A DNA stretch of 64,000 nt, taken from NCBI GenBank assembly GCA_948471525.1, contig CAOKSY010000007.1, positions 1-64,000 of the forward strand. Direction: 5' to 3'. Shown here piece after piece: positions 8,612 to 17,262 of this stretch. Position 1 is the stretch's first letter. Every line of letters starts with the position of its first letter. The notes beneath the pieces were generated by a model. The model was not told the DNA's origin and did not search any database. It saw nothing but the letters and a program-made list of their open reading frames with translations. Both the position numbers and the translations under genes were made by a program. This DNA comes from an uncultured Clostridia bacterium. Its GTDB lineage: Bacteria > Bacillota > Clostridia > Christensenellales > UBA3700.

Positions 8612-8650
8612 AAAAAAGAGAAGAGTCATATCGGCTCTTCTCTTGCGTAT
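8612..8650 (-). terminator. Terminator of the VWA lipoprotein gene
   Basis: A perfect 10-bp stem AAGAGAAGAG / CTCTTCTCTT (8616-8625 with 8635-8644) is followed on the reverse strand by a run of T. It ends the reverse VWA gene and separates it from the convergent glycosylase gene. Confidence 0.85.
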
Positions 8651-8677
8651 AAAGACTTTCTGAGGTTTTTAGGTGTA

Positions 8678-10216
8678 TTATTCTGTAGGTATGTTATTCA
8701 GAAGATCTTTATAAGTTTTTACCAGTTCAAGGAATTCGAGTTTGTACTTGTCTTCGGCGGGCAAAATCTGCAGTCTCTCTATAACTTCGTCTATATCCGC
8801 TTGGGCTTTGTATTTGGAGTTGAGAGCTACCAGCGCGAATTCTATCACTCCGCTTACAAACATATCGTTATCGGACGGCTCGGCTGAGTAAACGTCGGAG
8901 GATATAGGAAGGTTGAGTTCCTGAGACTCGTCCTCGCTCGTCGCTTGAGGGGACTTGTATCTTATATCTATTTGCGCGAGAGTTATAGCTTCGTCGGCGG
9001 ATACGTCGACGCCCTCTTTCAACTCTATCTCAAAGCACACTATCATCTCGAAGTTGCTGCCCAGTTCTCCCGCGTCGGTATCGTTTTCCTCATAGTCGTT
9101 TTCGGAGATTATGCTGCGTTCGAATCCAAGCAATCGGAAGTTCTTGACAGTCTCGGTTGAGAATTTTATCTTGGCTTTTACGTCTCTCGCTACGGTGATT
9201 ATCGATGAGGAGAGGTCTTCTACAAGCATTTTCCGAGCGTCGTCCATATTGCGTATAAATCCCCAATAGCCGTTGCCCGAGCGCGCCAACGCTTCCATAG
9301 TAGATATCGAATAATCTCCTATATTTCCCAGACCTATACATGTGAGATATATGCCGCCGTCTCTTTTTTCGGATATGAATTCTTTGAGTTCGCCGACGTC
9401 GGATATACCTATATTAAAATCTCCGTCGGACGCCAGTATCACGCGGTTGTTGCCGTCATTTATAAAATGAGACTTCGCGACTTCGTATGCCGTCTGTATT
9501 CCGTCCGAGCCGTTTGTTCCGCCGTCTGCGCGCAAATCGTTTATTGCTCTTTTTATTTTGTTCATATTGTCGCCGATCCTTGCGCCGTCGAGCACCGTGC
9601 GCGTTTTGTTGCTGTAGGTGACTATCGACAGAGTGTCGTCGGGATTGAGGTTTTCAGCCATAAGGATCATAGATTTTTTCATAAGTTCGATCTTGTCATC
9701 GCCGCTCATAGATCCCGATACGTCCAAAAGCATAACTATATTGTTGGCGAGAGTTTTGGTTTCTACCTCCTTGGCTTTAAGTCCTATCGAAAGTAATTTT
9801 TTGCTTTCGTTGTAAGGGCAGTCGAATACGGACGCTTTCATCGCCAGCAATTCGTCGTCTTGAGGCGACGGCAGATCGTGATCGAAATAGTTGAGCATAT
9901 GGTCTATGCTTATTACGTTTCTTATCGACTCGATACTGCGTCCTTTTTTAATAAAGTCTTTCATAAGCGTATAATTCGCCGTATGCGGATCCAAAGAAAG
10001 GTACATATCGTTCTGTACGTCTGTCGAGATCACGGGATTTTCTATAATGTCGCCGACTTCTCCTTCTGAATATGCACTATCTAAATTGGGAAGTCCGATA
10101 GGCGGCATTACGCCTCCTTTGTCCGGATGACCGCCGTTACAGCCTGTCATAAAGCATACGCACAGTATCGTTATCAAAGCTGCCGTTGCGACTATCGATA
10201 AAGTATTCTTTTTCAT
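8678..10216 (-). CDS. YfbK-like von Willebrand factor A lipoprotein
   Basis: The 512-residue protein begins with a lipoprotein signal (lipobox MTGC, Cys26), so it is anchored outside the cytoplasmic membrane. Residues about 80-115 match the N-terminal helper domain of YfbK-type proteins (FIKKGRSIES...NYFDHDLP). A VWA domain follows, with a complete metal-ion-dependent adhesion site: DVSGSMS at 165-171, the GGTNGSDG threonine, and the ASDGDFN aspartate. The C-terminal part resembles the DUF3520 region of the same family. VWA domains bind protein partners through a divalent metal. It lies opposite an ECF sigma factor gene, but a functional tie is unproven. The start has a GAGGTG site. Confidence 0.85.
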   Translation of the reverse strand: MKKNTLSIVATAALITILCVCFMTGCNGGHPDKGGVMPPIGLPNLDSAYSEGEVGDIIENPVISTDVQNDMYLSLDPHTANYTLMKDFIKKGRSIESIRNVISIDHMLNYFDHDLPSPQDDELLAMKASVFDCPYNESKKLLSIGLKAKEVETKTLANNIVMLLDVSGSMSGDDKIELMKKSMILMAENLNPDDTLSIVTYSNKTRTVLDGARIGDNMNKIKRAINDLRADGGTNGSDGIQTAYEVAKSHFINDGNNRVILASDGDFNIGISDVGELKEFISEKRDGGIYLTCIGLGNIGDYSISTMEALARSGNGYWGFIRNMDDARKMLVEDLSSSIITVARDVKAKIKFSTETVKNFRLLGFERSIISENDYEENDTDAGELGSNFEMIVCFEIELKEGVDVSADEAITLAQIDIRYKSPQATSEDESQELNLPISSDVYSAEPSDNDMFVSGVIEFALVALNSKYKAQADIDEVIERLQILPAEDKYKLEFLELVKTYKDLLNNIPTE

Positions 10217-10320
10217 AATTTCACCTCTAAGTCGGTTTTCACAATATACTACACTCTAAGGTTGGCGTTTGTATCGCCGTATCAGAAAAAAATTTTAACT
10301 TTTGATTTCAAAATCGATTG

Positions 10321-10349
10321 TTGACAAATATATAAAGGTATGTAATAAT
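10321..10349 (+). promoter_or_regulatory. SigA-type promoter giving a predicted leaderless mRNA
   Basis: TTGACA, a 17-bp spacer and AATAAT are followed 7 nt later by the A of the ATG at 10356. The predicted first transcribed base is therefore the start codon itself. Confidence 0.65.
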
Positions 10350-10355
10350 CGTATT

Positions 10356-10889
10356 ATGCGGTATAACGATAATGCGCTTTGCGCAAAAATCAACGAATTG
10401 CTTACAGCGATTTCTTCGGGAGACGGAGAAGGCGCAGCCATGCTTTTCGATATCGCGTATTCCAGACTGTATGCGGTGGCATACCGTTATTGTCTCGAGA
10501 GAAATCTTGCGGAAGATCTGGTTGCAGAAGTCTTTGCGAATATCGGATATATTGCGTCGCATTACCGCGACGGGCAGAACGGATTTAATTTTCTTTCCAA
10601 GATAATAAAGAATAAGTATCTCAATACTGTCAGATCTTCTAAGTTGCGTAATTATTCCCAACTTAAAGAAGAGATCGCGGCGACGCGCGACGGTATAGAC
10701 GAGAAGATCGCTCAGATGGACGTCAAAGAAGGCTTGAAAAAGTTGGATAGCGAGGAATACGAGGTTGTGTACTGCAAATTCTATTTGGATATGACGTTCC
10801 GTGCGATAGCGGAGCATACCGGAAGAAGTTTGGGCGCAACGCAGAGAATTTATGCGAGAGCGATGAGCGAGCTGAAAAAATATCTGTGA
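10356..10889 (+). CDS. ECF-type RNA polymerase sigma factor
   Basis: The 177-residue protein has sigma-70 region 2 at about 28-95 (FDIAYSRLYAVAYRYC and NLAEDLVAEVFANI) and region 4 at about 125-175 (LDMTFRAIAEHTGRSLGATQ, a helix-turn-helix). There is no region 1 or 3, as in extracytoplasmic-function sigma factors. The start is placed at 10356 because a good promoter covers the upstream in-frame ATG at 10302. No Shine-Dalgarno lies before it, consistent with a leaderless message. The following gene encodes a one-helix membrane protein that is probably its anti-sigma factor. Confidence 0.82.
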   Translation: MRYNDNALCAKINELLTAISSGDGEGAAMLFDIAYSRLYAVAYRYCLERNLAEDLVAEVFANIGYIASHYRDGQNGFNFLSKIIKNKYLNTVRSSKLRNYSQLKEEIAATRDGIDEKIAQMDVKEGLKKLDSEEYEVVYCKFYLDMTFRAIAEHTGRSLGATQRIYARAMSELKKYL

Positions 10890-10938
10890 CAGGCGATACA
10901 ATAAGATATATTAAGGTGTATTAATTACAGAGGAGAGT

Positions 10939-11616
10939 ATGGATAAAAAGAAAAAACTGAGAGACGCGTTTGATAGTCTTGCCCGACCGGACAAAGATCG
11001 CTTGCTCGAGAAGATCGAGAGCAAGAAGGCTTTCGGCGGCGAATTCCAGCGCGATTTCGAGGCGGAGCAACGGAAAATGATTAGCGAGAAGCGCAGAAAG
11101 ATCCGCGCTTTGACGGCTATTGCCTGCAGTATCGCGGTCATTCTCGTTTGCGTGATAAGCGGCTCTATTTTCTTGCGTTCTTTCCAAAGCGGAGATAAGG
11201 ACGGCGCTCTATATATCGATCACAGAGATTCTTGGTATTTTAGCAACAACTATTATATTTCTTTCGACGAGACAGATCTGAGTATGACGTCATTTTGCGA
11301 GCAGAGCGGTATAACTTCCGTTTTGCCTGTTATCGAAGACGGCTGGACGTTGATCGGTTCGCAGATCACGCAGAGTGAAAACGGTTTTAGGCAGACTTAT
11401 TTGAAGGACGGTAAAGAGATAGAAGTAACGGTCTTTATCGACGGAAACTTGGTCGGATTTGAATATAAATATCAAATATTTATTTCGTATGACAATACCG
11501 AAATGCACGGGAACACCGTCGTCTATCGCGGAGAGTATACCGTCGGCGGCGAAGTCAAACAAGTATATGTCGTCTATGCGTCGGATGCGGTTTATTTTAT
11601 AGAGTATTCGTCATGA
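10939..11616 (+). CDS. Single-pass membrane protein, probable anti-sigma factor
   Basis: The 225-residue protein has a charged cytoplasmic N-terminus of about 55 residues, one membrane helix at about 56-79 (LTAIACSIAVILVCVISGSIF) and an extracytoplasmic domain of about 145 residues. This architecture, with the gene 49 nt after an ECF sigma gene and a GAGGAG binding site, is the standard layout for a membrane anti-sigma factor. No zinc-binding HxxxCxxC motif is present, so it is not of the ZAS type. The outer domain is not recognised. Its role as anti-sigma factor is inferred from position and topology. Confidence 0.65.
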   Translation: MDKKKKLRDAFDSLARPDKDRLLEKIESKKAFGGEFQRDFEAEQRKMISEKRRKIRALTAIACSIAVILVCVISGSIFLRSFQSGDKDGALYIDHRDSWYFSNNYYISFDETDLSMTSFCEQSGITSVLPVIEDGWTLIGSQITQSENGFRQTYLKDGKEIEVTVFIDGNLVGFEYKYQIFISYDNTEMHGNTVVYRGEYTVGGEVKQVYVVYASDAVYFIEYSS

Positions 11617-11659
11617 GATAATGCCATTTGAAAGAGACTTTATTATAATAGGACAATGT

Positions 11660-11690
11660 AAAAAATCCTCCCAAGCAGAGGATTTTTTGT
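11660..11690. terminator. Bidirectional Rho-independent terminator
   Basis: A perfect 11-bp stem AAAAAATCCTC / GAGGATTTTTT with loop CCAAGCA lies between the convergent anti-sigma and YhhN genes. A-run and T-run flank both sides, so it can stop both transcripts. Confidence 0.9.
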
Positions 11691-11752
11691 TATATCGTTA
11701 TTATGATGCCGAATAGAATTTCGTACGGTGAAAATGATGCGAATCAGGTTTG

Positions 11753-12460
11753 TCAATAAAAATATACAGATAGGGCAAACAGACACTGCGCCGCAAAATA
11801 GCTCAATATAATGTAGTAGTCGTGATTTTTATGTAATTTGGCTTTTGGCGCAAACCACGACAGTCCCAATACCATATCCGAAGAAATAAACAGTATGCTT
11901 GCCGCAAGCAATAACATTGAGAAGACCGTCGCTCCGCGTACGATAACTATATTTATCGCTGACGTAAGTATTATATTGAGCGCGAGGAAATAAATAGCCA
12001 GAGGTATGTTTTGCGCTATCGAAGTCGTAAGTACTTTTTTTGCAGCAAGGATTATATAAATTATCGGGAAAATTATCAGGGTAGGCAACAGATAGAGTTT
12101 AAAATTCTCCAAAGTCACCATATTGAACATATAGCAAATATGTCCCAAGAAGAAGAACATAACGCCTATAGACTGGAGAAGATTTTTTCTTTGAGGGTGT
12201 TCGTTCGCTCCGTTAAGGCATAGGAAAATGTCCCCCAACATTCCAAGTACGAGCGCGACCAATACCGTAAGACCGTAGCTTCTCTCTCCGCCGGCAGGAT
12301 CGGCGAGATAATATGCAAGCACGCCGAGACATACGAACGTAAGCGCGCCGACGGTCTTTGCAAGCAATTCGAGATCGAAATTCTTTTTGATCCCCGAGTG
12401 TGCTTTGAGCGCGCCCAAGATCAGGCATATCGCAATCAAAATATACAGTATCGCCGACAT
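11753..12460 (-). CDS. YhhN/TMEM86 family membrane protein (lysoplasmalogenase-like)
   Basis: The 235-residue protein is almost entirely hydrophobic, with about eight membrane helices. The pattern LGDIFLCLNG, FFLGHICYMF and SDMVLGLSWF matches the YhhN family, whose animal member TMEM86B hydrolyses the vinyl-ether bond of lysoplasmalogens. Acidic residues in LGD and SSD are the conserved polar positions. Plasmalogens occur in many anaerobic Clostridia, so the activity would fit, but bacterial members are poorly tested. The gene stands alone, transcribed toward the anti-sigma gene. Confidence 0.75.
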   Translation of the reverse strand: MSAILYILIAICLILGALKAHSGIKKNFDLELLAKTVGALTFVCLGVLAYYLADPAGGERSYGLTVLVALVLGMLGDIFLCLNGANEHPQRKNLLQSIGVMFFFLGHICYMFNMVTLENFKLYLLPTLIIFPIIYIILAAKKVLTTSIAQNIPLAIYFLALNIILTSAINIVIVRGATVFSMLLLAASILFISSDMVLGLSWFAPKAKLHKNHDYYIILSYFAAQCLFALSVYFY

Positions 12461-12598
12461 ATTTTTTCCCCTTATATTTTAAAAAGTCAATAGCGATTTA
12501 TATCAAATCGATAATTGAGATCGGATGCTTTTAGGCTCCTTGAAGGTTTGTTTTTTAAGATAGCAGTCTATATCCGTTGCAACGGATATTCAAAGTTT

Positions 12599-13408
12599 TC
12601 AAATCTTTTTTGGGAATACTCCGTAATAATGGAAGATATTCATATCTGCCGGTATGTTCTTGCCGTGATTGCCCAACAGATACCATTCTCTATGCGTTCC
12701 GTGGTCGGGCGCGTATCCGAGCAGAGTATTGTGATCTGTCCAATATTTGCGTATTTGATCCGCAAGCATATCGAACGATCGATTGTAATTATCTATCGCT
12801 CTTTGCGAGCGTTTTGAGTTTGGGTGAGAGCGGTGCATCACGTCGTCAAATTCCTGATTGTATACGCATATAAGGTCGTATTTATCTTCTTTGATGAGTT
12901 CGGCGGCTTTTTGCACAACGCAGCCGTCGTAGTCTTCGAGATAGTAATCCATTTCGCGTTCGTTGAAGATCTTGGACATACTCGAATTCTTTACCGCGAC
13001 AATGCAGGGCTTTTTACCGGCTCGTATCATTGCGTCGAAAATACTGTCGATCTTGATTACGGGTTTGGTATATCTTTGAATACCGTGTACTGTCGGACTT
13101 GCGCCAGTATACATGGTGCCGAAACAAACGGGCGTTTTTGGAGGTACCACCGTCTTTATCGCCAATTCTATGGGAGCAATTTCTCGCACGGATTTGAATT
13201 TATCGGCGTATCTCAGACAGGTATTTTGACCTATAGCGTCGGGATTGAACATCAGAACGCGGTCTATCTTTTCGCCGTTCGTCTTATCTAGAACGGCATT
13301 TACCAATTCAGTCATTGTTCCTTCGCTTTGATCGGGCGCCGGTACGTCCATGAGTTTGCATATAGCGCCGCTCAAACCTTGAAGAGGGATCTTATTGAAT
13401 TCGTCCAT
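12599..13408 (-). CDS. Alkaline phosphatase superfamily phosphodiesterase
   Basis: The 269-residue protein resembles type I phosphodiesterase/nucleotide pyrophosphatase members of the alkaline phosphatase superfamily. Candidate metal and nucleophile sites are FNPDAIG (54-60), MYTGASPTVHG (99-109, with a nucleophilic Thr/Ser), EFDDVMHRSHP and PDHGTHRE near the C-terminus. It is shorter than typical family members (about 400), so cap regions are minimal. There is no signal peptide, hence a cytoplasmic enzyme. Its ATG overlaps the stop of the GPH symporter gene by one base, so it is translationally coupled to it and may act on the imported compound. Confidence 0.72.
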   Translation of the reverse strand: MDEFNKIPLQGLSGAICKLMDVPAPDQSEGTMTELVNAVLDKTNGEKIDRVLMFNPDAIGQNTCLRYADKFKSVREIAPIELAIKTVVPPKTPVCFGTMYTGASPTVHGIQRYTKPVIKIDSIFDAMIRAGKKPCIVAVKNSSMSKIFNEREMDYYLEDYDGCVVQKAAELIKEDKYDLICVYNQEFDDVMHRSHPNSKRSQRAIDNYNRSFDMLADQIRKYWTDHNTLLGYAPDHGTHREWYLLGNHGKNIPADMNIFHYYGVFPKKI

Positions 13409-15021
13409 TAGCCGAGTTCCTCCAAAAGCGCGGCTCTTTCCGCTTTTTCTTCTTCGGTCAAGGTGTCGTTTTCGCCGGCGCGCTGTTTTTCAAGATAATA
13501 TTTAATGCGGGTAAGTTTTTGGTCGTTGACTTTATATTTCAAAGACGCCCATATCGCCATCGAGATCATTACGACCACGACTGCGGCGAAAAGTATCCTT
13601 ATAGCGATCGTTACTTTTGCGGGATAGGATAGCAACATTGACGACGTGTCGATCGTCTGACCTGCTTTTTCGGCTTCCGCTATAAGCGCGTTGTTTTGCA
13701 AAATTTCATTGGTATATTTGCTGTATCCTACGCAGGCGAGTACTATGAGGACGGTGCTTTGCGCGATCGCCGTTCCGATTTTTCTCGTAAAGGTCATCAG
13801 TCCGCTGTAACTTCCGGTGTCTTTTACGCCCGTCTTGAGTTCGGCTACGTCCTGAGTATCCGCGAATATCAGCCACGGCATCATCTGCGCGCCGCCGAAA
13901 CCCGTGCCCATTACCGCCGAGCAGAGGAGCAGAAGCCAACTGATGTTTGCGTTGGTAGTATTGGGGAATACCGCGAGACCTATCGCGCCGAGTATGTAGC
14001 AGGGAAGTCCCCAACGGAAAGCAAATTGTTTGCCTTTGGTAGTCTTGAGTTTCATATTCAGCGGATACGTCACCGCCGCCATTACCATCATCGGAGCGAC
14101 GATAAATAGAGAACTCATCTTCATTCCGAATATCGTTATGTCGGGCACGACCGCCGTAACGTAATACAATACCAGAGCAGATATAAAGTCGTAGCATCCG
14201 AATGCGGTTATGTACATTATCAAATGATATCTATAGGATTTGTTTTTGAGAGGTACGGCATAACTTTTAAAAGAGAATTTGCTTTTTTTAGTCTTGTCGT
14301 AAGGTATGCGCTCTTTGCTGAATATTCCCGCAATAACGGTCGCTATTCCGAAGATCACGCCGCAGAGTATCGCTACGGTGAGGAAAAATCCCGTTTCGTT
14401 TGTCGAACCGAACATAGACTGTTTGTTGTTTATATAAGCTGAATATGCTTCCGTAGCCGCGGCGGGGATCAAGTAGAATGCGCCCGACGCAAGTATGGAA
14501 TAGATAAGTTTGACCGAGTTGGCTTTATTGCGTTCTTTAAAGTCGCCGGAAATCTCCGCGCTCAGCGAAGCGTACGGCACTTGCGATATCGTGTTTACGG
14601 TGCACAGCAGAAAATATCCTACGCAGGCATAAGTTATTCTCAAAGCGGGGCTTTGAATATTTTTTGCCCAAGGCAGAAACATTATCGCAAATGCCACCGG
14701 TACAAGCGCGCCGCCTATAATTATCCACGGACGTCTGCGTCCCAGCTTGGTACGGGTATTGTCGGATATTACTCCCATAAGCGGGTCGGATATCGCGTCC
14801 CATACTTTGGATACGACGATTATTATCGCCGCATACAGTTCCGCATTGGGTATGCCCACCAATATGAGATTGGTAAGAAAGAAGGTGAGCACTACGCCCA
14901 GCAAAGCGGCGTAACCTCCGCCGTAGATTTCTCCCGCGCCGTATGCCCATCTCTCTAGCTTTGACATTTTTGAATCGTTTGCTGTTGCCGTATTATTTTG
15001 GTTTTGGATATCTTCAGTCAT
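13408..15021 (-). CDS. GPH family sugar:cation symporter
   Basis: The 537-residue protein is a 12-helix transporter of the glycoside-pentoside-hexuronide:cation symporter family. The family signature after helix 2 is SDPLMGVISDNTRTKLGRRRP split over residues 78-98, and it has the usual cytoplasmic tail. The ATG at 15021 was chosen over longer options because AAAGGGGAA lies just upstream. It heads a two-gene reverse operon with the phosphodiesterase-like gene. The substrate is unknown; the family carries melibiose, glucuronides, pentosides and similar sugars with Na+ or H+. Confidence 0.85.
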   Translation of the reverse strand: MTEDIQNQNNTATANDSKMSKLERWAYGAGEIYGGGYAALLGVVLTFFLTNLILVGIPNAELYAAIIIVVSKVWDAISDPLMGVISDNTRTKLGRRRPWIIIGGALVPVAFAIMFLPWAKNIQSPALRITYACVGYFLLCTVNTISQVPYASLSAEISGDFKERNKANSVKLIYSILASGAFYLIPAAATEAYSAYINNKQSMFGSTNETGFFLTVAILCGVIFGIATVIAGIFSKERIPYDKTKKSKFSFKSYAVPLKNKSYRYHLIMYITAFGCYDFISALVLYYVTAVVPDITIFGMKMSSLFIVAPMMVMAAVTYPLNMKLKTTKGKQFAFRWGLPCYILGAIGLAVFPNTTNANISWLLLLCSAVMGTGFGGAQMMPWLIFADTQDVAELKTGVKDTGSYSGLMTFTRKIGTAIAQSTVLIVLACVGYSKYTNEILQNNALIAEAEKAGQTIDTSSMLLSYPAKVTIAIRILFAAVVVVMISMAIWASLKYKVNDQKLTRIKYYLEKQRAGENDTLTEEEKAERAALLEELG

Positions 15022-15332
15022 AATTCCCCTTTGATCGCGCATTGTATATTGTAATATACGATAAATTCGCCGATCTTTATCGCAGGCGATTTTTTTCGGC
15101 ATAGTGCGTTTTGCGTTTTATAAGACAGTAAATATTATATTGATATTATTATATAGGCGCTTGACGCGTATGTCAATACCCGTTTGAAAATATAATCTTA
15201 TTTTAGAGATTAAGTCTGTAGTTTTAGAGTTTGACACAGCCTTTTGTTTCGTGTTACAATTTTTTTGGTTAAAACAAATACAAAGTCTATAAATAGATAT
15301 TGTTAAAAATTTAAAGGACACAGGAAGATATT
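15022..15332 (+). promoter_or_regulatory. luxS promoter region
   Basis: This 311-bp divergent region holds TTGACA (15231-15236), an 18-bp spacer and TACAAT (15255-15260), about 73 nt before the luxS start. A short GC stem, TCGCC / GGCGA followed by seven T, lies at 15067-15098 but has no transcript clearly feeding it. Nothing else is seen. Confidence 0.6.
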
Positions 15333-15764
15333 ATGGACAATATAAAATCTTTTGAACTCGATCACGACTTGATGATTCCCGGATTCTACTGTCTAGGACA
15401 CGCCAACGGAGTATACACGTACGATATGAGATTCAAGTATCCCAATAAGGGAGATTATATCTCGTACGCCGCGCTCCATTCGATAGAGCATCTTTTTGCC
15501 GTAGTTATCCGCAATAGCGAAATAAAGGACAAGGTCGTATATTTCGGACCTATGGGTTGCCGTACGGGATGTTATTTGCTGCTTTTCGGTATCGAGGAAG
15601 ATCGCGCAAGAGAAATAACTATCGAATGTCTTGAGAAGTGTCTGACGCTCGATACTGTTCCGGGAACAAAGCCCAAAGAGTGCGGAAATTATCGCGAGCA
15701 CGATTTGGACGGCGCAAAAAAGGAGATCGCCGAATATATCCGAGTATTGAAGAATATGCGATAG
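15333..15764 (+). CDS. luxS: S-ribosylhomocysteine lyase (autoinducer-2 synthase)
   Basis: The 143-residue protein is LuxS, which splits S-ribosylhomocysteine into homocysteine and DPD, the autoinducer-2 precursor, as part of the activated methyl cycle. The metal site is complete: HSIEH at 49-53 supplies two histidines and KECGNY supplies Cys117. The catalytic MGCRTG loop is at 75-79. It is slightly shorter than usual (about 150-157). No pfs gene is adjacent. It is a single-gene unit followed by tRNA-Ser. Confidence 0.96.
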   Translation: MDNIKSFELDHDLMIPGFYCLGHANGVYTYDMRFKYPNKGDYISYAALHSIEHLFAVVIRNSEIKDKVVYFGPMGCRTGCYLLLFGIEEDRAREITIECLEKCLTLDTVPGTKPKECGNYREHDLDGAKKEIAEYIRVLKNMR

Positions 15765-15858
15765 TATCGATGATCCGAGTATGACATTTTTATTTGAAAA
15801 AGTGGCGAATTCTGTTTGATATCTCAAAATGATTGTGTTATACTCTTTATTGTCATAC

Positions 15859-15949
15859 GGAAGCGTATCGAAGTGGTCATAACGGGCTTGACTCGAAATC
15901 AAGTAGCCGAGTAATCGGCTCGAGGGTTCGAATCCCTCCGCTTCCGCCA
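15859..15949 (+). tRNA. tRNA-Ser (CGA)
   Basis: The 91-nt gene has a 7-bp acceptor stem (GGAAGCG / CGCTTCC), anticodon stem CTTGA / TCAAG around loop CTCGAAA (anticodon CGA), a long class II variable arm, a T-loop GGTTCGAATCC, and an encoded CCA. The last 21 nt recur twice downstream, at the ends of the flanking repeats of the island, marking this gene as the integration target. The gene itself is intact. Confidence 0.95.
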
Positions 15950-16134
15950 CAGCCAAGAAGTCGCTCTTGGCGAGTAATAGAAAGTGAGGTGTTTTGCACC
16001 TCACTTTTTCTATCACTCTGCATTTATGGCGACTTCTTTTCGTAGCTCCAGCCTCGGGCTATCGAAATAGTGACGCTCGGGCAGACCTCGCTATTCCGTC
16101 GCTGCGCTCCTTACGAATCCCTCCGCTTCCGCCA
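15944..16134 (+). repeat. Outer 191-bp direct repeat, left copy
   Basis: This copy starts in the tRNA 3' end and finishes with a second copy of its last 21 nt (16114-16134). It matches 23661-23851 over 191 nt with about six substitutions and no gaps. It contains nested palindromes: GCCAAGA-N6-TCTTGGC, a long-range pair AAGAAGTCGC (15955-15964) with GCGACTTCTT (16029-16038), and between them an intrinsic-terminator-like stem GTGAGGTG-TTTTG-CACCTCAC (15984-16004) followed by TTTTT. It may end luxS or tRNA transcripts. Confidence 0.93.
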
Positions 16135-16407
16135 TTAGTGAATAATACGAACCCACGCCAAAGTGAGTTTGTATTATTCTTTGAAAGAGATTACTTCGGC
16201 GTTTGCGTTGGAATGAATTTAGCGTCGTGGAACCGCCTACACCGACAGCGTGGAAAACACAAAAGCGTGATGAGAACGGCAACTTTACAAAATAGCGATA
16301 AAGGCACTTTGAGAGGAATCTCGGAGTGCCTTACTGTTTGCTTGATTAAGTATTTTGGTTTTGCTATAATAATTGTACGATAAACAGTAATTTAGAGGAG
16401 AAACACT
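16135..16407 (+). promoter_or_regulatory. Leader region of the island with promoter and hairpins
   Basis: A stem AATAATACGAAC / GTTTGTATTATT lies at about 16142-16180. The boundary motif occurs at 16215-16227. A 14-bp stem built on AAGGCACT / AGTGCCTT spans about 16302-16334, immediately before a SigA-type promoter: TTGATT (16342-16347), 17-bp spacer, TATAAT (16365-16370). The promoter faces into the island and sits 38 nt before the first gene. Confidence 0.7.
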
Positions 16408-16860
16408 ATGTCATATTCATTAAAGAGCGTAACGATACGCACAGACAATTCCGAGAGCGGAATGGCAAAAATCAACGAACTTTGGGCGGATATTATGATG
16501 GGCAAAATTCCGCTTGACTTTATAGAAAACGGCGTACCTGTAAAAGGTCTGTCGCCTATATCGGCATACAGCGATTACGAGAGCGACGAAAAAGGCAAAT
16601 ACAATTTATCCGTTATGACCGTAACCGTAGATTTCTTTGCAAAAATGGAAGAATTGGTCGCACAAAGAAAATACATCAAAATAGACGAGAGCGGCGAAAC
16701 GATTGCCGAATGCGCAAATAAAGCGTGGTCGAAAGTTTGGGGGCTTACCGCGAGCGGCGAAATTAAACGTGCATTTACTATCGACTACGAAAGCACCGTA
16801 CCCGCCGAATATACCAAAGACGGTAAAGCGCATTGCTATTTGTACATAGCAATAAAATAA
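16408..16860 (+). CDS. GyrI/Cass2-like effector-binding protein
   Basis: The 150-residue protein resembles stand-alone AraC-type effector-binding (GyrI-like) domains of the YdeE/Cass2 group, which bind small amphipathic ligands but carry no DNA-binding domain. Support is the overall pattern: a start strand with TIRTDNS, a mid-region KINELWADIM helix, and a C-terminal IDYESTVPAEYT...YLYIAIK segment. No catalytic motif is expected. It has a GAGGAG site and its own strong promoter. The Cass2 family was first described from integron cassettes, which is suggestive here but not proof. It is the first module of the island. Confidence 0.6.
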   Translation: MSYSLKSVTIRTDNSESGMAKINELWADIMMGKIPLDFIENGVPVKGLSPISAYSDYESDEKGKYNLSVMTVTVDFFAKMEELVAQRKYIKIDESGETIAECANKAWSKVWGLTASGEIKRAFTIDYESTVPAEYTKDGKAHCYLYIAIK

Positions 16861-16872
16861 CTATTATAAGAT

Positions 16873-17028
16873 AAATTTCAATTTAGCGTCGAATGGCTGA
16901 TAAGACTAACTATCTTGTCAGTCATTTTTTTGTGTCGAGCGACTACTTTTTGCAGTTCGAGAGTCTCCGTGATTTTGCCTTTCGTGGTGGCTGTTGTAGC
17001 ACAGTTCTCGCAAAAGTAAACGGCAAAA
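16873..17028 (+). repeat. Inner 156-bp direct repeat, left copy
   Basis: The sequence matches 23467-23622 over 156 nt with about five substitutions and no gaps. It begins with the module-boundary motif (AAATTTCAATTTAGCG), then a 14-bp stem AATGGCTGATAAGA / TCTTGTCAGTCATT (two wobble pairs) followed by seven T, a good Rho-independent terminator for the gene before it. The rest carries an open frame of 46 codons from 16893 without a ribosome binding site; the differences between copies change amino acids, so it is probably not a protein gene. Confidence 0.92.
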
Positions 17029-17262
17029 AATAAGCACTTAAAATCTCAATATTGACTTTATAGCCTGACGGAAAACGTCGGGCTTTTTTGTTATGCAAAT
17101 AACGCACTTATTTTTTGGTAACGGAACGCAGATAAAGACCTGTCGTTTACTTTCGCGGCCTCGCCAAATCAAAGCCTTATCACACCCGAACAGTGCTACT
17201 TTGCCCCTGCCGAAAGGCTAATAAAATCACGGAGGTTTAGAAAATGCAAAGGAGTAAATTAT
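17029..17262 (+). other. Gene-free stretch with terminator
   Basis: A terminator AGCCTGACG-GAAAA-CGTCGGGCT followed by six T lies at 17062-17089. An 11-bp inverted pair (CAAAAAATAAG and its complement) lies around 17024 and 17110. No promoter stands out before the next gene, whose ATG at 17263 has a GGAGTAAATT site. Confidence 0.6.

Noticed and set aside
15393..16016. A 207-codon reverse frame through luxS and tRNA-Ser
   Set aside because: Its AEAEGFEPSS-like segment is the antisense translation of the tRNA gene, a known type of false prediction.
16893..17033. 46-codon frame in the left 156-bp repeat (also at 23487)
   Set aside because: No Shine-Dalgarno, it includes the terminator stem, and differences between copies are amino-acid-changing.
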